64,000 bases of DNA from Diaphorobacter sp. HDW4B. GTDB lineage: Bacteria; Pseudomonadota; Gammaproteobacteria; Burkholderiales; Burkholderiaceae_C. Of the stretch, positions 1 to 9,089 are shown one piece after another. The stretch covers positions 1,622,001 to 1,686,000 of the forward strand of contig NZ_CP049905.1 in assembly GCF_011305535.1 (NCBI RefSeq), given 5' to 3'. The translations under genes were made by a program, and so were the position numbers. Within the stretch, counting starts at the first letter, position 1. The number at the start of each line of letters is the position of its first letter. Below the pieces are notes generated by a model, which was not told the origin of the DNA, did no database searches, and saw only the letters and a program-made list of their open reading frames with translations.

Positions 1-386
<386 letters not shown>

Positions 387-427
387 TCAGGTCGCAACCT
401 ACGAGCAAGCACCATCTTGCCCCTCAG

Positions 428-531
428 AAGGCCGCGGAGCAGGCCATGCCAGCAGACGCCGGGCAAGAGCCGCCTCGCGGCGAAGGCGTCGTCCCCCTCA
501 AGGGGGAAGGCGCGAAGCGACTCAGGGGGTG
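428..531 (-). repeat. Dispersed intergenic repeat, copy 1
   Basis: About 104 bases lying directly against the stop codon (533-535) of the WecA-like gene. Read from that gene it runs CCCCCTGAGTCGCTTCGCGC, then a CCCCCTTGAGGGGG hairpin, then a second stem built from GCCGC/GCGGC, ending near GCCGCGGCCTT-type sequence. Nearly the same sequence occurs at 29897-29998 and 62999-63105, and a diverged relative at 60310-60418. All have the same orientation relative to the gene they follow. It has stem-loop potential but no T tract, so it is not a standard terminator. Confidence 0.85.
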
Positions 532-532
532 A

Positions 533-1639
533 TCAATGTTTTATCCAGTTCGGAACCTTGAAGCGCACGATGCAGAGATAGGCGACCACATAGCTCACCA
601 CGAACAGACCGCAGAACGCCATCAGAATCCAGGTCTTGTTCCAGAACAGAACGGCCGGAACCACGGTCAGCATGGTGAACGCCCAGAGGTACGGCGAGGT
701 GCGGTTGTTGCGCATGAGCATGCGGCGCGATTCGTCGTCATGGAACACGCCGATCACGATGCGGCGGTAGATCAACTGGTGAAAGTGCAGCGCATCCGCC
801 ATGCCCGGCGACACGCCGCGCGCGAGCTTGCGGTAGATGGAGAACAGCGTCTCCCAGATCGGATAGATCAGCAGCAGCACCGGAAACCACGGCGACACGT
901 CCGGGTTGCGCTGCACCAGCGCAATGCTGACCATGGCGATCACCACGCCCCAGATGTAGGCACCGCCATCTCCGGCAAACAACATGCCGCGCGGGTAATT
1001 CCACATGAGAAAGCCGCCGGTCGCCGCCGCCAGACAGATGATGAGCGAGCCCAGCGCGCGGTCATTGACCTGCAGGCAGACATGGGCCAGCGCCAGACTG
1101 ATGACCAGCGCCACCATGCCCGCAAGACCGTTGTAGCCGTCGATGATGTTGAAGGCGTGCGGCAGCCCGGCAATCGCCAGCATCACGATCCCCATGCCGA
1201 TCCATGGCGCTTGAGTCAACACCATGTCCAGCCATGACACGCCAAGACGCGGAATGTTCATGCCCAGCAGCCAGATCGCCAGCGCCCCGGAAAGCAATGT
1301 GAGAGCGAGCCGGTAACGCACTGTCATGCGCTGTGTCATGTCCTCGATGATGCCGCCCAGCGCTGCAGGCAGCAGGGCGACGATCCACCAGTAGGTCCAG
1401 TTGCCCAGCCTGAGCGAGGCAGGATCTCCCGACTGCGACTGGATGACACCCATGCCCCAACTGACGCACAAGCCCGCCAGCAATGCCACGCCACCCATGC
1501 GCGGCACTTCGCCCATATGGAAGCGTTGAGGTTTGGATTCATCGTCGTAGTGCGGCGTCCGACGCCCCTTGAGCAACCGGATGAGGAAGGCGGCGCAGAC
1601 ACTCGAAACCAAAAAGGCTATCAGCGACAGCCAAATCAT
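533..1639 (-). CDS. WecA/MraY-like undecaprenyl-phosphate sugar-1-phosphate transferase
   Basis: A 368-aa polytopic membrane protein of glycosyltransferase family 4 (the WecA/WbpL/MraY superfamily). It would transfer a sugar-1-phosphate (HexNAc-type in characterised relatives) from a UDP-sugar to undecaprenyl phosphate, starting a surface glycan on the inner-membrane lipid carrier. Visible signatures are the early loop DDESKPQRFHMGEVPRMGG, the FNIIDGYNGLAG motif, the GDGGAYIWG loop, and a late HFHQLIYRR segment matching the histidine loop of WecA-like enzymes. The start at 1639 is chosen because its ATG overlaps the TGA of the upstream GT2 gene (ATGA) and is followed at once by a membrane helix (MIWLSLIAFLVSS); an earlier in-frame start would overlap that gene. 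Exact sugar specificity cannot be read. The 3' end abuts an intergenic repeat. Confidence 0.88.
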   Translation of the reverse strand: MIWLSLIAFLVSSVCAAFLIRLLKGRRTPHYDDESKPQRFHMGEVPRMGGVALLAGLCVSWGMGVIQSQSGDPASLRLGNWTYWWIVALLPAALGGIIEDMTQRMTVRYRLALTLLSGALAIWLLGMNIPRLGVSWLDMVLTQAPWIGMGIVMLAIAGLPHAFNIIDGYNGLAGMVALVISLALAHVCLQVNDRALGSLIICLAAATGGFLMWNYPRGMLFAGDGGAYIWGVVIAMVSIALVQRNPDVSPWFPVLLLIYPIWETLFSIYRKLARGVSPGMADALHFHQLIYRRIVIGVFHDDESRRMLMRNNRTSPYLWAFTMLTVVPAVLFWNKTWILMAFCGLFVVSYVVAYLCIVRFKVPNWIKH

Positions 1640-2427
1640 GGGTTCTTTGCCCCCGTTGGAATGCCGGCCGACAGGGGTTCCAAACGCCGTGCCTGACGAT
1701 ACGCAGACGAACTCCACAGCCGCAGCAAACTGCGCACATGCCATGCAAGATGAGAAAGCGAGCGGCCACTTGCACGCTGCGCCTCATGAATCACGCGCAC
1801 CGGGGCACGGACGATGGACCACCCAGCCAGTCGGATACGCAAACTCAAATCAACATCCTCGCAGTACATGAAATAGCGCTCATCAAAACCATGAACCTGT
1901 TGCCATACAGCAGCAGGCATCACCAGACAGGCCGCGTTCACCCAATCCACTCGCGTCTCACCATGCCCCAACGCTCGGCGTTGCCAAAGCGCAACAGGTG
2001 TCGGCAACGCACGTTCGCTGTCCTGCACCCGACCAGCCACGTCGAGCTGGATCGGATAGGCACAACCCACTCCCAGCCGAGCCGCACAGTCCACCAGGGA
2101 ATCGAACGGATCCTCGGTCAAGCGGATATCAGGATTGAGCACGCAAACGAATTCTTCACCCGCATTCGCGAGCGCTCGATTATGGTTTTCGCCAAAGCCA
2201 AGCGGCTCGGCATTGCGGCGCACCTGCAGCTCGAAAGGCCAATGCCCATCAGGCTTCACCGGCAACGAAAGGACTTCCCCCGGCTTGTTCAAAGTCACCA
2301 CCACACGATGCACGGACCGGGCGCTGAATTGCTTCAAATCGTTGAGCAAATCGTTGATAGCAGTGTCATGCCCATGGCTGACAATAGACACCACCAAGTG
2401 TCTTGAATTTGTTGTCGGGGAATCCAT
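1636..2427 (-). CDS. Family 2 glycosyltransferase, rhamnosyltransferase-like
   Basis: A 263-aa soluble or membrane-associated GT-A enzyme. It has an N-terminal nucleotide-sugar fold (LVVSIVSHGHD), the segment GFGENHNRALANAGEEFVCV followed by LNPDIRL as the DxD-like metal site (near residue 118), and a late WVNAACLVMPAAVW...GFDERYFMYCEDVDLS block typical of WbbL-like rhamnosyltransferases. In relatives such enzymes add L-rhamnose, often as an early residue on the lipid-linked primer. Its TGA overlaps the ATG of the WecA-like gene, so the two are probably translationally coupled and may act at adjacent steps. The dTDP-rhamnose operon at 29-33 kb would supply the donor. Acceptor and linkage are unknown. 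The gene is divergent from the large fusion gene, with 86 bases between starts. Confidence 0.85.
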   Translation of the reverse strand: MDSPTTNSRHLVVSIVSHGHDTAINDLLNDLKQFSARSVHRVVVTLNKPGEVLSLPVKPDGHWPFELQVRRNAEPLGFGENHNRALANAGEEFVCVLNPDIRLTEDPFDSLVDCAARLGVGCAYPIQLDVAGRVQDSERALPTPVALWQRRALGHGETRVDWVNAACLVMPAAVWQQVHGFDERYFMYCEDVDLSLRIRLAGWSIVRAPVRVIHEAQRASGRSLSHLAWHVRSLLRLWSSSAYRQARRLEPLSAGIPTGAKNP

Positions 2428-2513
2428 CAGGGGCGTATTGTCCTCGTTACAGACACTGCTTGTGTCAATATTTGATTCCCGCCAAGTGTTGGGCCTTCGT
2501 CATAATTCAGGGT

Positions 2514-5500
2514 ATGACACAGAATATTGAGGATTTGCACGTTTATCTGCGCAAAATCCGCCCCGGCGAACGTACGTCGCTTTCGGTAATTGCAAGCTTG
2601 GTCCACCAAGGCGCGACGCTGCTCGACTTGGGCTGTGGCAGTGGTGCTTTGGGTCAGTACCTGAATGAAACAATGGGTTGCACCAGTGACGGACTGACTT
2701 GGAGCGAGGCAGAAGCCGCTCACGCACGTCCTTACTATGGACAAGTCGAAGTGGCAGATCTGGAAACATGCGATCTGCTTGCATTATTTACAAATAAACA
2801 CTATGACTACATCGTCTGCGCCGATGTGCTCGAACACCTGCGACAGCCAGAGCGGATTCTGGACGCCTGCCGCAAGCTTTTGAAGCCTGATGGCAAGCTG
2901 CTGGTTTCGGTTCCCAACGCCGGTTATGCCGGTCTGGTGGCCGAGTTGCTGCAAGGCGAATTCCGTTACCGCGAAGAAGGCCTGCTCGACCGCACGCATC
3001 TGCGCTTCTTCACCCGCCGCTCGCTCGCGCGCTTTCTGGGCGAGAACGCCTGGCGCATCGACGTGCTGGACACCGTGCGCCGGGAGTTGCCCGAGTCCGA
3101 GTTCAAAACCCAGTTCGACGACCTGCCCCCGGCCGTGGCGCGCTATCTGCTCGCTACCCCCGACGCGCTGGCTTACCAGTTCATCGGCGCTGCCCATCCC
3201 GAGGCCGAACCCGTCGCCGACAACCCCGATCAGGCCAACGAGATCGAACCGGCGCATGCCCTGTTCACCTCGCAGCTGTACGTGGATCTGGGCAACGGCT
3301 ATGCCGAGGACACCAAGATCAGCGCCACGGGTGCCATGGGCAATGATCGCCAACTGGTCAAGTTCGACATTCCCGTTTCGGATTCGCCGCTCGGCCATCT
3401 GCGCCTCGATCCAGCCGACCGTCCGGGCTTTCTCTATCTGTACTCCATCGTGCTGCGCAACGCGAGTGGCGAAGCGCTCTGGAACTGGTCGCCCGATCAG
3501 CCCGACAGCTTCCGCCTCGGCAACGCCGCACACCACCAGATCGTCTGGCAACCGCCAGCGCCGCGCCTGTCGTCGGCCACCGTGTTGCTGCTCACGGGCG
3601 ATGATCCATGGATGGAGCTGCCGCTGATCGCCGCCCAACTCACGAATCAGCTTCAGCAGACACTGTCGCTGGAACTTGAAGTCGGCTGGCCCATGTCGGC
3701 CGACTATCTGGCGATGGCCCATCAGGTGCAGCCGCTGCACACGCGCATCGATCAACTGAGCTCCACCGTCAACGACCTGAGCGGCCAGATCGTCGATCTG
3801 AACGGTCAGATCAACACGTTGAATGGCGAGACTTCGAGCCTCACCCATTCGCTGTCCGTAAGCGAAAACCAGCGTCGCGGTTTTCAGGACGAGTCCGCGC
3901 AATTCCAGCGCAACGCCACGCGCCTCGAACATGAGTTGGTCAAGGTACAAGGTGAGTTCAAGGATCTCGCCAGCCATTTGAAGAACATCGAGAACTCGAC
4001 CGTTTTCAAGGCCACACGACCGCTGGTCAACGCCAAGATCGCACTGGACCGTTTGCGCGGCCGCGCGCCCAAGCACGAGAAGCTGCAGGCCAAGCAATTC
4101 ATGCAGACCGCACAACCCGCCACGCCCATCGCGCCCACGCCGCACCCCGTGGATGTGATCGTGCCGGTCTACCGAGGCCTCGCCGACACTCAGCTCTGCG
4201 TCGAATCGGTGCTCGCCGCGCCGGTGAAGGTGCCCTACCGCCTCATCGTCATCAACGACTGCAGTCCCGAGCCCGAGGTGGCGAACTGGCTGCGCGAACG
4301 TGCCGCTGGCGAGCCACGCATCATGCTGCTGGAGAACGAGGAAAACCTCGGCTTCGTCGGTACGGTCAATCGCGGCATGGCGATCTCGGATGCCAACGAC
4401 GTGCTGCTGCTCAACAGCGACACCGAAGTGGCCAACGACTGGCTGGACCGCATTCGCGCTGCGGCCTATGGCGACAAGAAAATCGCCTCGGTCACGCCGT
4501 TCTCGACCAACGCGACGATCTGCAGCTACCCGCGCTTTTGCGAAGACAACCCGCTGCCGCCCGGCTACGACACGGCGCGCATGGATGCGCTGTGCGCCGC
4601 GACCAATCCCGGCGCCGTCGTCGACGTGCCGACCGGCGTGGGCTTCTGCATGTACATCCGCCGCGACAGCCTGAAGGATGTCGGCCTTTTCGACGTGAAG
4701 AACTTCGGCAAGGGCTACGGCGAAGAAAACGATTTCTGCCAGCGCGCGGAAGGTGCCGGCTGGCGCAATCTGCATCTGCTCGACACCTTCGTTCTGCATA
4801 CCGGCGGCGTGAGCTTTGGCGACAGCAAGAGTCCGCGCGAACGTGCCGCCATGGAAAAGCTGGCGCGCCTGCACCCCAACTATGCAAGCGACGTGCACAA
4901 GTTCGTGCAGGCCGATCCGGCGCGTCCGTATCGCCTCGCGCTCGACGTGGCACGCATCCGCGACGGCAACCTGCCCGTGGTTCTGGCCGTGCTGCACGAC
5001 CGCGCGGGCGGCACCGTGCGCCACGTGCGCGAGCTCGCCGAGCACCTGACCGGCAAGGCCGTGTTCCTCACGCTCACGCCCTGCGCCAACAAGAGTCTGG
5101 CGCTGCGCATGGCGTCCGAGGCCGAAGGTTTCGATCTGACCTTCAAGATCGACGAGCAGTTCGAAGACCTGCTCAACGTGCTGCGTCAGTTGCATGTCTC
5201 GCACGTGCACTACCACCACTTGCTCGGCCACGACAAACATGTGCGCGACATTCCTGCGCTGCTGAACGTCACCTACGACTTCACCGCGCACGACTTCTAC
5301 AGCTACTGCACCTACATCACCATCACCGGTGAGGAAAACCGCTACCAGGGCGAGCTCTCGCCCGGCCAATGCAAGTGCTGCACGCCCGACATGCCCGCGC
5401 CCATGGAAGGCAACGTGGCGCGCTGGCGCGGCGCGAACGCGCGTTTCCTGAGCGCCGCGCGCACCGTGATCACGCCCAGCCACGACACGGCCAAACGCAT

Positions 5501-6344
5501 CATCGGCTTTGCGCCTGCGGCCAACGTGCATGCGATCCAGCACACCGACATCGACCCCAGCGTGCCGCTGCCCGTGCCCGCACCCCAGCCGATCGCCGAC
5601 AAGCGCGCGCTGCGCATCGTCGTGCTCGGTGCGCTCAGTGCGATCAAGGGTGCGGACGTGCTCGAAGCCGCCGCCGTCGAAGCTGCGCGCCAAGGTGCTC
5701 CGATCGAGTTCCACCTGCTCGGCTACGGCTACCGCCATCTTCTGAGTCAGCCCAAGGCCGCGCTCAGCGTGCACGGCGCGTACAAGGAAGAAGAACTGTC
5801 GCAACTGCTCGCGTGGCTCAAGCCCGACCTGATCTGGTTCCCCGCGCAATGGCCCGAAACCTACAGCTACACGCTGAGCGCCGCGCTGCAGGCCGGTCTG
5901 CCCGTGGTCGTGCCCGACATCGGCGCGTTCGGCGAGCGCGTCGTGAACCGCCCATGGACCTGGATCCACGAATGGGATCGCGATGCCAAGGAATGGGTCG
6001 ATTTCTTCAAGCAGATCCACGGAGAGAACTTCACGCCCGCCGTTGCGCCAGCCATCGAGTCCGCCCAACCAGGTGCGCCAGAGATGCCTTCCGCCGAAAG
6101 CTGGACCTACGCGAGCGACTACTTCAGCAACATGTCCGCACCATCGGAGCCTGCAACCGATGCCGCGCCGCTGGAGCGTGACTACATGGCGCAGTTCGTG
6201 CCCGAGCGTGCCTATGTCGGCGCGACCAAAGCGGGCGTGCTCGGCGTGCTGGTCTACCTGCGCTCACTGCCTGTGCTGCGCGGTGTGGCGAGCAAGATTT
6301 CACCGCAGTTCCAGCGCCGGGTGAAGACCTGGCTGAACGGCTGA
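2514..6344 (+). CDS. Multidomain methyltransferase / coiled-coil / GT2 / GT4-like glycosyltransferase
   Basis: A 1276-aa fusion protein. Residues about 1-190 are a class I SAM methyltransferase (LLDLGCGSGALG at 36-47, then DYIVCADVLEHL). Residues about 250-375 form a beta-rich domain starting LFTSQLYVDLGNGY. Residues about 409-515 are predicted coiled coil with near-perfect seven-residue repeats (DLSGQIV, DLNGQIN, TLNGETS). A GT2 domain starts near 545 (VDVIVPVYRG) with LLLNSDTEVAND as its DxD region near 631-642. A GT4/GT-B-like domain runs from about 820 to 1190 (RAGGTVRHVRELAEHL; IVVLGALSAIKGADVL; GLPVVVPDIGAFGERV). The start at 2514 is used because the longer frame would overlap the GT2 start at 2427, and MTQNIEDLHVYL begins the methyltransferase. 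It probably extends and possibly caps a surface glycan at the cytoplasmic membrane face. It ends at a bidirectional terminator shared with the convergent membrane-protein gene. G+C is low in the first 300 bases and high after about 2.9 kb. Confidence 0.85.
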   Translation: MTQNIEDLHVYLRKIRPGERTSLSVIASLVHQGATLLDLGCGSGALGQYLNETMGCTSDGLTWSEAEAAHARPYYGQVEVADLETCDLLALFTNKHYDYIVCADVLEHLRQPERILDACRKLLKPDGKLLVSVPNAGYAGLVAELLQGEFRYREEGLLDRTHLRFFTRRSLARFLGENAWRIDVLDTVRRELPESEFKTQFDDLPPAVARYLLATPDALAYQFIGAAHPEAEPVADNPDQANEIEPAHALFTSQLYVDLGNGYAEDTKISATGAMGNDRQLVKFDIPVSDSPLGHLRLDPADRPGFLYLYSIVLRNASGEALWNWSPDQPDSFRLGNAAHHQIVWQPPAPRLSSATVLLLTGDDPWMELPLIAAQLTNQLQQTLSLELEVGWPMSADYLAMAHQVQPLHTRIDQLSSTVNDLSGQIVDLNGQINTLNGETSSLTHSLSVSENQRRGFQDESAQFQRNATRLEHELVKVQGEFKDLASHLKNIENSTVFKATRPLVNAKIALDRLRGRAPKHEKLQAKQFMQTAQPATPIAPTPHPVDVIVPVYRGLADTQLCVESVLAAPVKVPYRLIVINDCSPEPEVANWLRERAAGEPRIMLLENEENLGFVGTVNRGMAISDANDVLLLNSDTEVANDWLDRIRAAAYGDKKIASVTPFSTNATICSYPRFCEDNPLPPGYDTARMDALCAATNPGAVVDVPTGVGFCMYIRRDSLKDVGLFDVKNFGKGYGEENDFCQRAEGAGWRNLHLLDTFVLHTGGVSFGDSKSPRERAAMEKLARLHPNYASDVHKFVQADPARPYRLALDVARIRDGNLPVVLAVLHDRAGGTVRHVRELAEHLTGKAVFLTLTPCANKSLALRMASEAEGFDLTFKIDEQFEDLLNVLRQLHVSHVHYHHLLGHDKHVRDIPALLNVTYDFTAHDFYSYCTYITITGEENRYQGELSPGQCKCCTPDMPAPMEGNVARWRGANARFLSAARTVITPSHDTAKRIIGFAPAANVHAIQHTDIDPSVPLPVPAPQPIADKRALRIVVLGALSAIKGADVLEAAAVEAARQGAPIEFHLLGYGYRHLLSQPKAALSVHGAYKEEELSQLLAWLKPDLIWFPAQWPETYSYTLSAALQAGLPVVVPDIGAFGERVVNRPWTWIHEWDRDAKEWVDFFKQIHGENFTPAVAPAIESAQPGAPEMPSAESWTYASDYFSNMSAPSEPATDAAPLERDYMAQFVPERAYVGATKAGVLGVLVYLRSLPVLRGVASKISPQFQRRVKTWLNG

Positions 6345-6375
6345 TCCGCCTTTCAACCATGCTTCACGCAAGCAG

Positions 6376-6404
6376 AAAAATGGGCTCGTTCGCGAGCCCA
6401 TTTT
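6376..6404. terminator. Bidirectional intrinsic terminator with UUCG loop
   Basis: A 12-bp perfect stem, AAAATGGGCTCG paired with CGAGCCCATTTT, is closed by a TTCG tetraloop. It lies 32 bases after the fusion gene's stop and just before the stop of the convergent membrane-protein gene. A and T runs flank both sides, so it can end transcription from both directions. Confidence 0.88.
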
Positions 6405-6410
6405 CTTTGA

Positions 6411-8990
6411 TCATTTGCCGTCGGCGAGCACCCGGAACAACGTCCAGTTCGCGCCATCCGTTTTCTCCAATTGCAGATGCGTGTTGCCCTTGAGCTGCTC
6501 TGCATCCTGCACGTTGGCAAGCACGAAGTCTGCCTTCACCTTGGCGAAGTCAAAGCGCTCGGGCTGCACGCTGAGCGTCACCGCATCCATGCGCGGACTC
6601 GTGATCTGGAAGTCGGCGGCGGCGAGTTTGGGCTCCAGCTTGATCTGCATGAACTGGTAGCGGTTGTAGACCTGATCGAGCTTGCCCTCGGGGTCCAGAT
6701 CGCGCCAGAACTTGAGCGGCGGGTCGTAGAAGAAACTGTTGACCACGCTCACACCGGAGATCGGTAACGCGCTCACCCACAGGTCCTCGTTCACCACCGC
6801 AACACGCGCGGGAACGCTGCCGCCCGGACGCTTGAGCGCGGATTGCAACTCCGGCACCAATTGCACATGCTGCGGAGCCTGCTGCAGCGGATTGAACGGC
6901 AGGCTCACCGCCAACGTCCATGCAGCGCTGATTGCCACGGCGTTCCACACCTGTCCGCGCACCAGCAGATAAGCCAACCACGCAGCGCCCGCGAGCACCA
7001 GCGCGAACACGGCAGGATTGAGCCAGTCCTGCATGGGCACAGGCATCATCGTCAGGCAGTGCCAGTTGAACCACGCAAAGCCAACGGCCGTCGCAGCACC
7101 AAGCACCTGCAAAACCGACACGCGCAAACGCGATCCGTCGCTCCATTGCTTGAGCGCCGAAGCCTCCTTGAGAAAGTGGCCGAGCAGGAAAACCTGCGCA
7201 AGCGCCAGCACCACATCCAGCCGGAACGCAGGCACCTTGCCCCACAAAGTCGCGCGCGCGAGCCAAGCGGGAATGCCCACGAACATGTGGATCAGCACGA
7301 ATGCGATGAACAGCCACAGCACGGCGACGAACGCATCTACGGAACGCGTGATCGTGAACCGCAGAACCGTAGCCACCGCCAGCGGAATCAGCAGATAGAG
7401 ACTTCCCGCAGCGTCACTCGGAATCGACCACTGTGAGCTTTCGTATAGCGTCACCAGATTGGCCAACCCCTTGGACAGATGCCACGGCTCGACATAGCCG
7501 CCCAGCTCCATCGACCGCTGACCCGGATACACCGTCTGGCCCAACGCGCGAATGGCCTCCTGCGCATCGCTCCACCAGGCCGCAAGCAGCGCACCGCCGA
7601 CCAACGCAGCAAGCACCACGCCAATGGCCTGCGCCACGCCCCAGTTCATTTGCGCACGCATCTGCCACAGTTGCGCCAAGGTGAGCAGCGCCATCAGGTA
7701 CGCCAACGGAATCTGCCACCCCGGATAGAGCACGAGCACAAAGCCTGCCGCAGCCCATCCCAGCACCAAGCCCCAGAACGCCGCGCCGACCTTGTTTTCA
7801 GCCAGAAAGAGTCGCACCGCAGCCCATGCCGCCAGCACCGGGAAGAAGCTCACATAGGCAGGCCAGCCCGACCATCCCACGGAATAAGCCGACCCCGGAA
7901 CCAGCACCGCAAGCACCGCCGCCTTGCGCCAATCCAGCGCAAACCAGCAACGCAGCACAGCCCACACAGCCAGAAAGCAGGCAAAGAACGGAAACCACCA
8001 GTGCCACGCCAGCGCGCGTTTCAAATCGAGCGCGAAAAAGCCCCAGCTTGCGGGCTTGGCAATCGCTTCCAGGCCCAAGGTTGGCGCACCGCTCATGCCG
8101 ACCACATTCATGTTCTGACCGTAGACGCCATGCAGCGGATTGACCGAGGAAAGCCAGTTCGGCTCCACTGCCTGGCTCATCGCCAAGGGCGTGACGATCA
8201 GCCATTCATCGCGCCGCACCTCCTGCGCCTTGCCGATGAAGTTCGCACCATCGTGCTGCAGGATCTTCGCGCGGTCGAGCAGCAATGGAAGCGACGATCC
8301 GCTCCATCCGCCCGCCACCAACAAGACAAAGGACGCCAGCACCATCGCGACAAAACCGCGCGCGCCAGCAACGCCTTCGCGTCTTGCAAACGCGACCAGC
8401 AGATACGCCACGGGCAGCAAGGCCGCCAACGCCAGAGCGAGCTTGGCCTTCATCGACGGCTTGCGCTCGCCCGCAGGAATCTGCACCTGTCTGGCCGATT
8501 CGCTCAGGTCGAGTTCAAACCGCCCACCATCGCCATTCGTGATCTGCACGCGCAGCGGGAAAGTGCCGGAAGAGATGTCCTGCGGCAAACGCACTGGCAG
8601 ATGGAAGCCGCTGTTGAGCCACAGCGCTTGCTTGGTGGACTCGACCACATCGGGTCGGTTCATCAGAAAGCCAAGTCGACCGCGATAAATGCGTTGATCG
8701 CCGAGCCAGATTTCCACCAAGGTAACGTACACGCTCGGGTTGTACGCAGCGGCCCAGCCTTGCAGGGTCAGCACGCCATCGCGCACCTCGGCCTTGTCGA
8801 CAAAGCCCTTGCCCGCGGCCTGTGGCGTTGATGGCGATGAAGCAGCGGGAACATCCAGCTCGCCACGCGCATCGCGCGCATGGCTGGATGCAGGAAACAG
8901 GGAAACAGCGAGCCAGATGCACAGCACGAACATCGCCGGAAGCAGGCGATGTGGCTGTGTGGCGGTGAAAAGAAAACTCCTCGGCGACAT
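6411..8990 (-). CDS. Large polytopic membrane protein of unknown function, GT-C-like topology
   Basis: An 859-aa protein not assigned to a named family. After an N-terminal hydrophobic segment (LLPAMFVLCIWLAVSLF) there is a roughly 150-residue periplasmic-looking beta-rich stretch (VRDGVLTLQGWAAAYNPSVY). About a dozen membrane helices follow from near residue 185, then a soluble C-terminal part of about 150 residues. The loop after the first core helices carries RRDEWLIVTPLAMSQ. That feature, with the overall topology, recalls large uncharacterised membrane proteins (DUF7657/YfhO-like) found in surface-polysaccharide loci; this is recall, not a search. It is last in the wzm-wzt-methyltransferase run, 100 bases after the preceding stop. 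It could be a lipid-linked sugar transferase or a glycan-modifying enzyme. The ATG at 8990 is preferred to an upstream TTG because it sits just before the first helix. Confidence 0.72.
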   Translation of the reverse strand: MSPRSFLFTATQPHRLLPAMFVLCIWLAVSLFPASSHARDARGELDVPAASSPSTPQAAGKGFVDKAEVRDGVLTLQGWAAAYNPSVYVTLVEIWLGDQRIYRGRLGFLMNRPDVVESTKQALWLNSGFHLPVRLPQDISSGTFPLRVQITNGDGGRFELDLSESARQVQIPAGERKPSMKAKLALALAALLPVAYLLVAFARREGVAGARGFVAMVLASFVLLVAGGWSGSSLPLLLDRAKILQHDGANFIGKAQEVRRDEWLIVTPLAMSQAVEPNWLSSVNPLHGVYGQNMNVVGMSGAPTLGLEAIAKPASWGFFALDLKRALAWHWWFPFFACFLAVWAVLRCWFALDWRKAAVLAVLVPGSAYSVGWSGWPAYVSFFPVLAAWAAVRLFLAENKVGAAFWGLVLGWAAAGFVLVLYPGWQIPLAYLMALLTLAQLWQMRAQMNWGVAQAIGVVLAALVGGALLAAWWSDAQEAIRALGQTVYPGQRSMELGGYVEPWHLSKGLANLVTLYESSQWSIPSDAAGSLYLLIPLAVATVLRFTITRSVDAFVAVLWLFIAFVLIHMFVGIPAWLARATLWGKVPAFRLDVVLALAQVFLLGHFLKEASALKQWSDGSRLRVSVLQVLGAATAVGFAWFNWHCLTMMPVPMQDWLNPAVFALVLAGAAWLAYLLVRGQVWNAVAISAAWTLAVSLPFNPLQQAPQHVQLVPELQSALKRPGGSVPARVAVVNEDLWVSALPISGVSVVNSFFYDPPLKFWRDLDPEGKLDQVYNRYQFMQIKLEPKLAAADFQITSPRMDAVTLSVQPERFDFAKVKADFVLANVQDAEQLKGNTHLQLEKTDGANWTLFRVLADGK

Positions 8991-9089
8991 GGTGTGGTGC
9001 GCGGCTCGCGCACCGTGCGCCAACCCTGATCCTCCTGTGCCGCGCAAGTTAACACAGTTTGTCTTGCGCGCAACGGGGTTCAGGAGAGC

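Noticed and set aside
2784-6068. A 1094-codon open frame on the minus strand
   Set aside because: It lies antisense to the fusion gene, has no domain or membrane pattern, and His/Gln/Arg/Val-rich content expected of an antisense frame in GC-rich DNA.
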